Shown: positions 63,258 through 64,000 of the stretch, piece by piece
Position numbering within the stretch: the first letter of the stretch is position 1
Layout: each line of letters starts with the position of its first letter
Origin: Pomphorhynchus laevis
Taxonomy: Eukaryota; Acanthocephala; Palaeacanthocephala; Echinorhynchida; Pomphorhynchidae
Reading direction: 5' to 3'
DNA: 64,000 nucleotides
NCBI GenBank assembly: GCA_012934845.2
Contig: WNNJ02000423.1
Location: 124,001 to 188,000, forward strand
Made by a program: the position numbers and the translations under genes
Notes under the pieces: model-generated
What the model was told of the DNA's origin: nothing
The model's input: the letters and a program-made list of their open reading frames with translations, nothing else
Databases searched by the model: none

Positions 63258-63452
63258 CCATTCACTGGAAAGGAGGTTCTTCTAAAATTGGTAAAATTTA
63301 TTGAGCACAGAAGAAACCGATCCCTCTACAGTATTATTTACACCTATCCAAATATCAAGTCAGTGTTGGGGAGGAGCTTGGAAGATGGAAGACATCTTAC
63401 ACATATAGCAGCTGAAGTCGGAGACGTCGTTGCCTTACAGCTGCTATTGTGG
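63258..63452 (+). CDS. Ankyrin-repeat exon
   Basis: After an acceptor-like TTTCATCCTGACCAATAG (ending 63257) the frame is open for 65 codons: PFTGKEVLLKLVKFIEHRRN, RSLYSIIYTYPNIKSVLGRS, LEDGRHLTHIAAEVGDVVAL, QLLLW. The donor is a consensus GTAAGT (63453, phase 0). LEDGRHLTHIAAEVGDVVALQLLL fits one ankyrin repeat (D-G-x-T-x-L-H-x-A-A-x-x-G-x-x-x-x-V-x-x-L-L). Codon use and splice sites look like host sequence, in contrast to the LINEs around it. Whether it belongs to the same gene as the SH3 exon 18.6 kb upstream on the same strand is open. The phases (2 then 0) would need at least one exon between them, and SH3-ankyrin proteins such as OSTF1 exist. I do not recognise the exact protein. Confidence 0.55.
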
Positions 63453-64000
63453 GTAAGTGCCTTAATGCCTTTCAGTTTTTCTACAATGTAAAATATTAAT
63501 ATAAAGGATTCAAAAGTATAGTATTAATAAGTACGCATTACAGATATTCTTGTAGAAAATTGATTAACGTAATAGACATTATAAGTAAATTTGATATCAT
63601 TAATTTATTAAAATAGCAAATATAGCATATTAGAAATTGGATAAATAAAGTTTCAAAAAATAAGATGAATTATGAAGGTAACGGTTCGAATTAAATGATT
63701 GAATTCGGGTTATGAACTGCCTGTGTCGTACTAATAAAATATTTTATTATTTTTAATTAAGCGAACTGACGCTACAGCTGTTTAATATTGTATGATGGAA
63801 GAGTTTGCAGTGCATTGCAATAATTACAATACTCTGATATGCCAGAGAAAAGGGTGCTAAGTCAAAGGGATGAAAACTTGTATAGAAGTAGTAGAAAACG
63901 AAGGTTAATTTATCCGAACAGAATGAATGCTTTCTACGTCAGAAATTCATAAATAATTGATATAATCCATGACTATTGTACGTTCATTCACTACGGTAAA
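63453..64000. other. Intron or intergenic DNA after the ankyrin exon
   Basis: It starts with GTAAGTGCC and is AT-rich, with no further exon, repeat or RNA recognised up to the window end. Confidence 0.5.

Overview
The window is AT-rich, repeat-packed invertebrate DNA. I see no operons, rRNA or tRNA. Intron-flanked exons (an SH3 start exon at 44507-44652 and an ankyrin-like exon at 63258-63452) point to a metazoan with large introns. The retroelement types (Naiad-like Penelope elements, hammerhead satellites, and R2-superclade LINEs with a cysteine cluster) fit an invertebrate, but I cannot name the phylum.

Layout. 1-5.5 kb: three copies of one APE-type LINE (family A), the first open from the window edge to its stop. 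5.6-12.5 kb and 15.8-18.1 kb: a Penelope-like element with an N-terminal GIY-YIG domain, plus a trail of its 3' ends. 17.2-20.3 kb: a hammerhead ribozyme and an inverted block of satellite 1. 20.6-28.3 kb: a second GIY-YIG fragment, a broken R2-type LINE with a family A piece inside it, and a decayed third LINE. 28.3-33.7 kb: palindromes, a foldback element and Penelope repeat ends. 33.8-42.9 kb: a Penelope RT fragment, four satellite families, further hammerheads, a cluster of perfect hairpins and two family A pieces. 44.5-49 kb: the SH3 exon, an inverted-repeat element and a Ty3/Gypsy fossil. 49.1-63.1 kb: a nest of R2-type LINE copies around an apparently whole two-ORF LINE (56.3-60.8 kb). 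The ankyrin exon follows.

The most striking result concerns RNA. Canonical type I hammerhead motifs sit in a 293-bp tandem satellite (six copies) and at 17.2, 34.3 and 40.7 kb. Three other satellites and the terminal repeat of the Penelope-like element carry the same hammerhead parts in a different order. There the GAAA strand precedes the CUGAUGA strand, which precedes the cleavage strand (or a rotation of that order). All three helices are kept by compensatory changes between families. This order is not a circular permutation of the known hammerhead types and would need a pseudoknot, or pairing between neighbouring monomers.

A second result is that the R2-type LINE and the APE-type LINE beside it share a distinctive N-terminal cysteine cluster, although their polymerase and endonuclease modules belong to different lineages.
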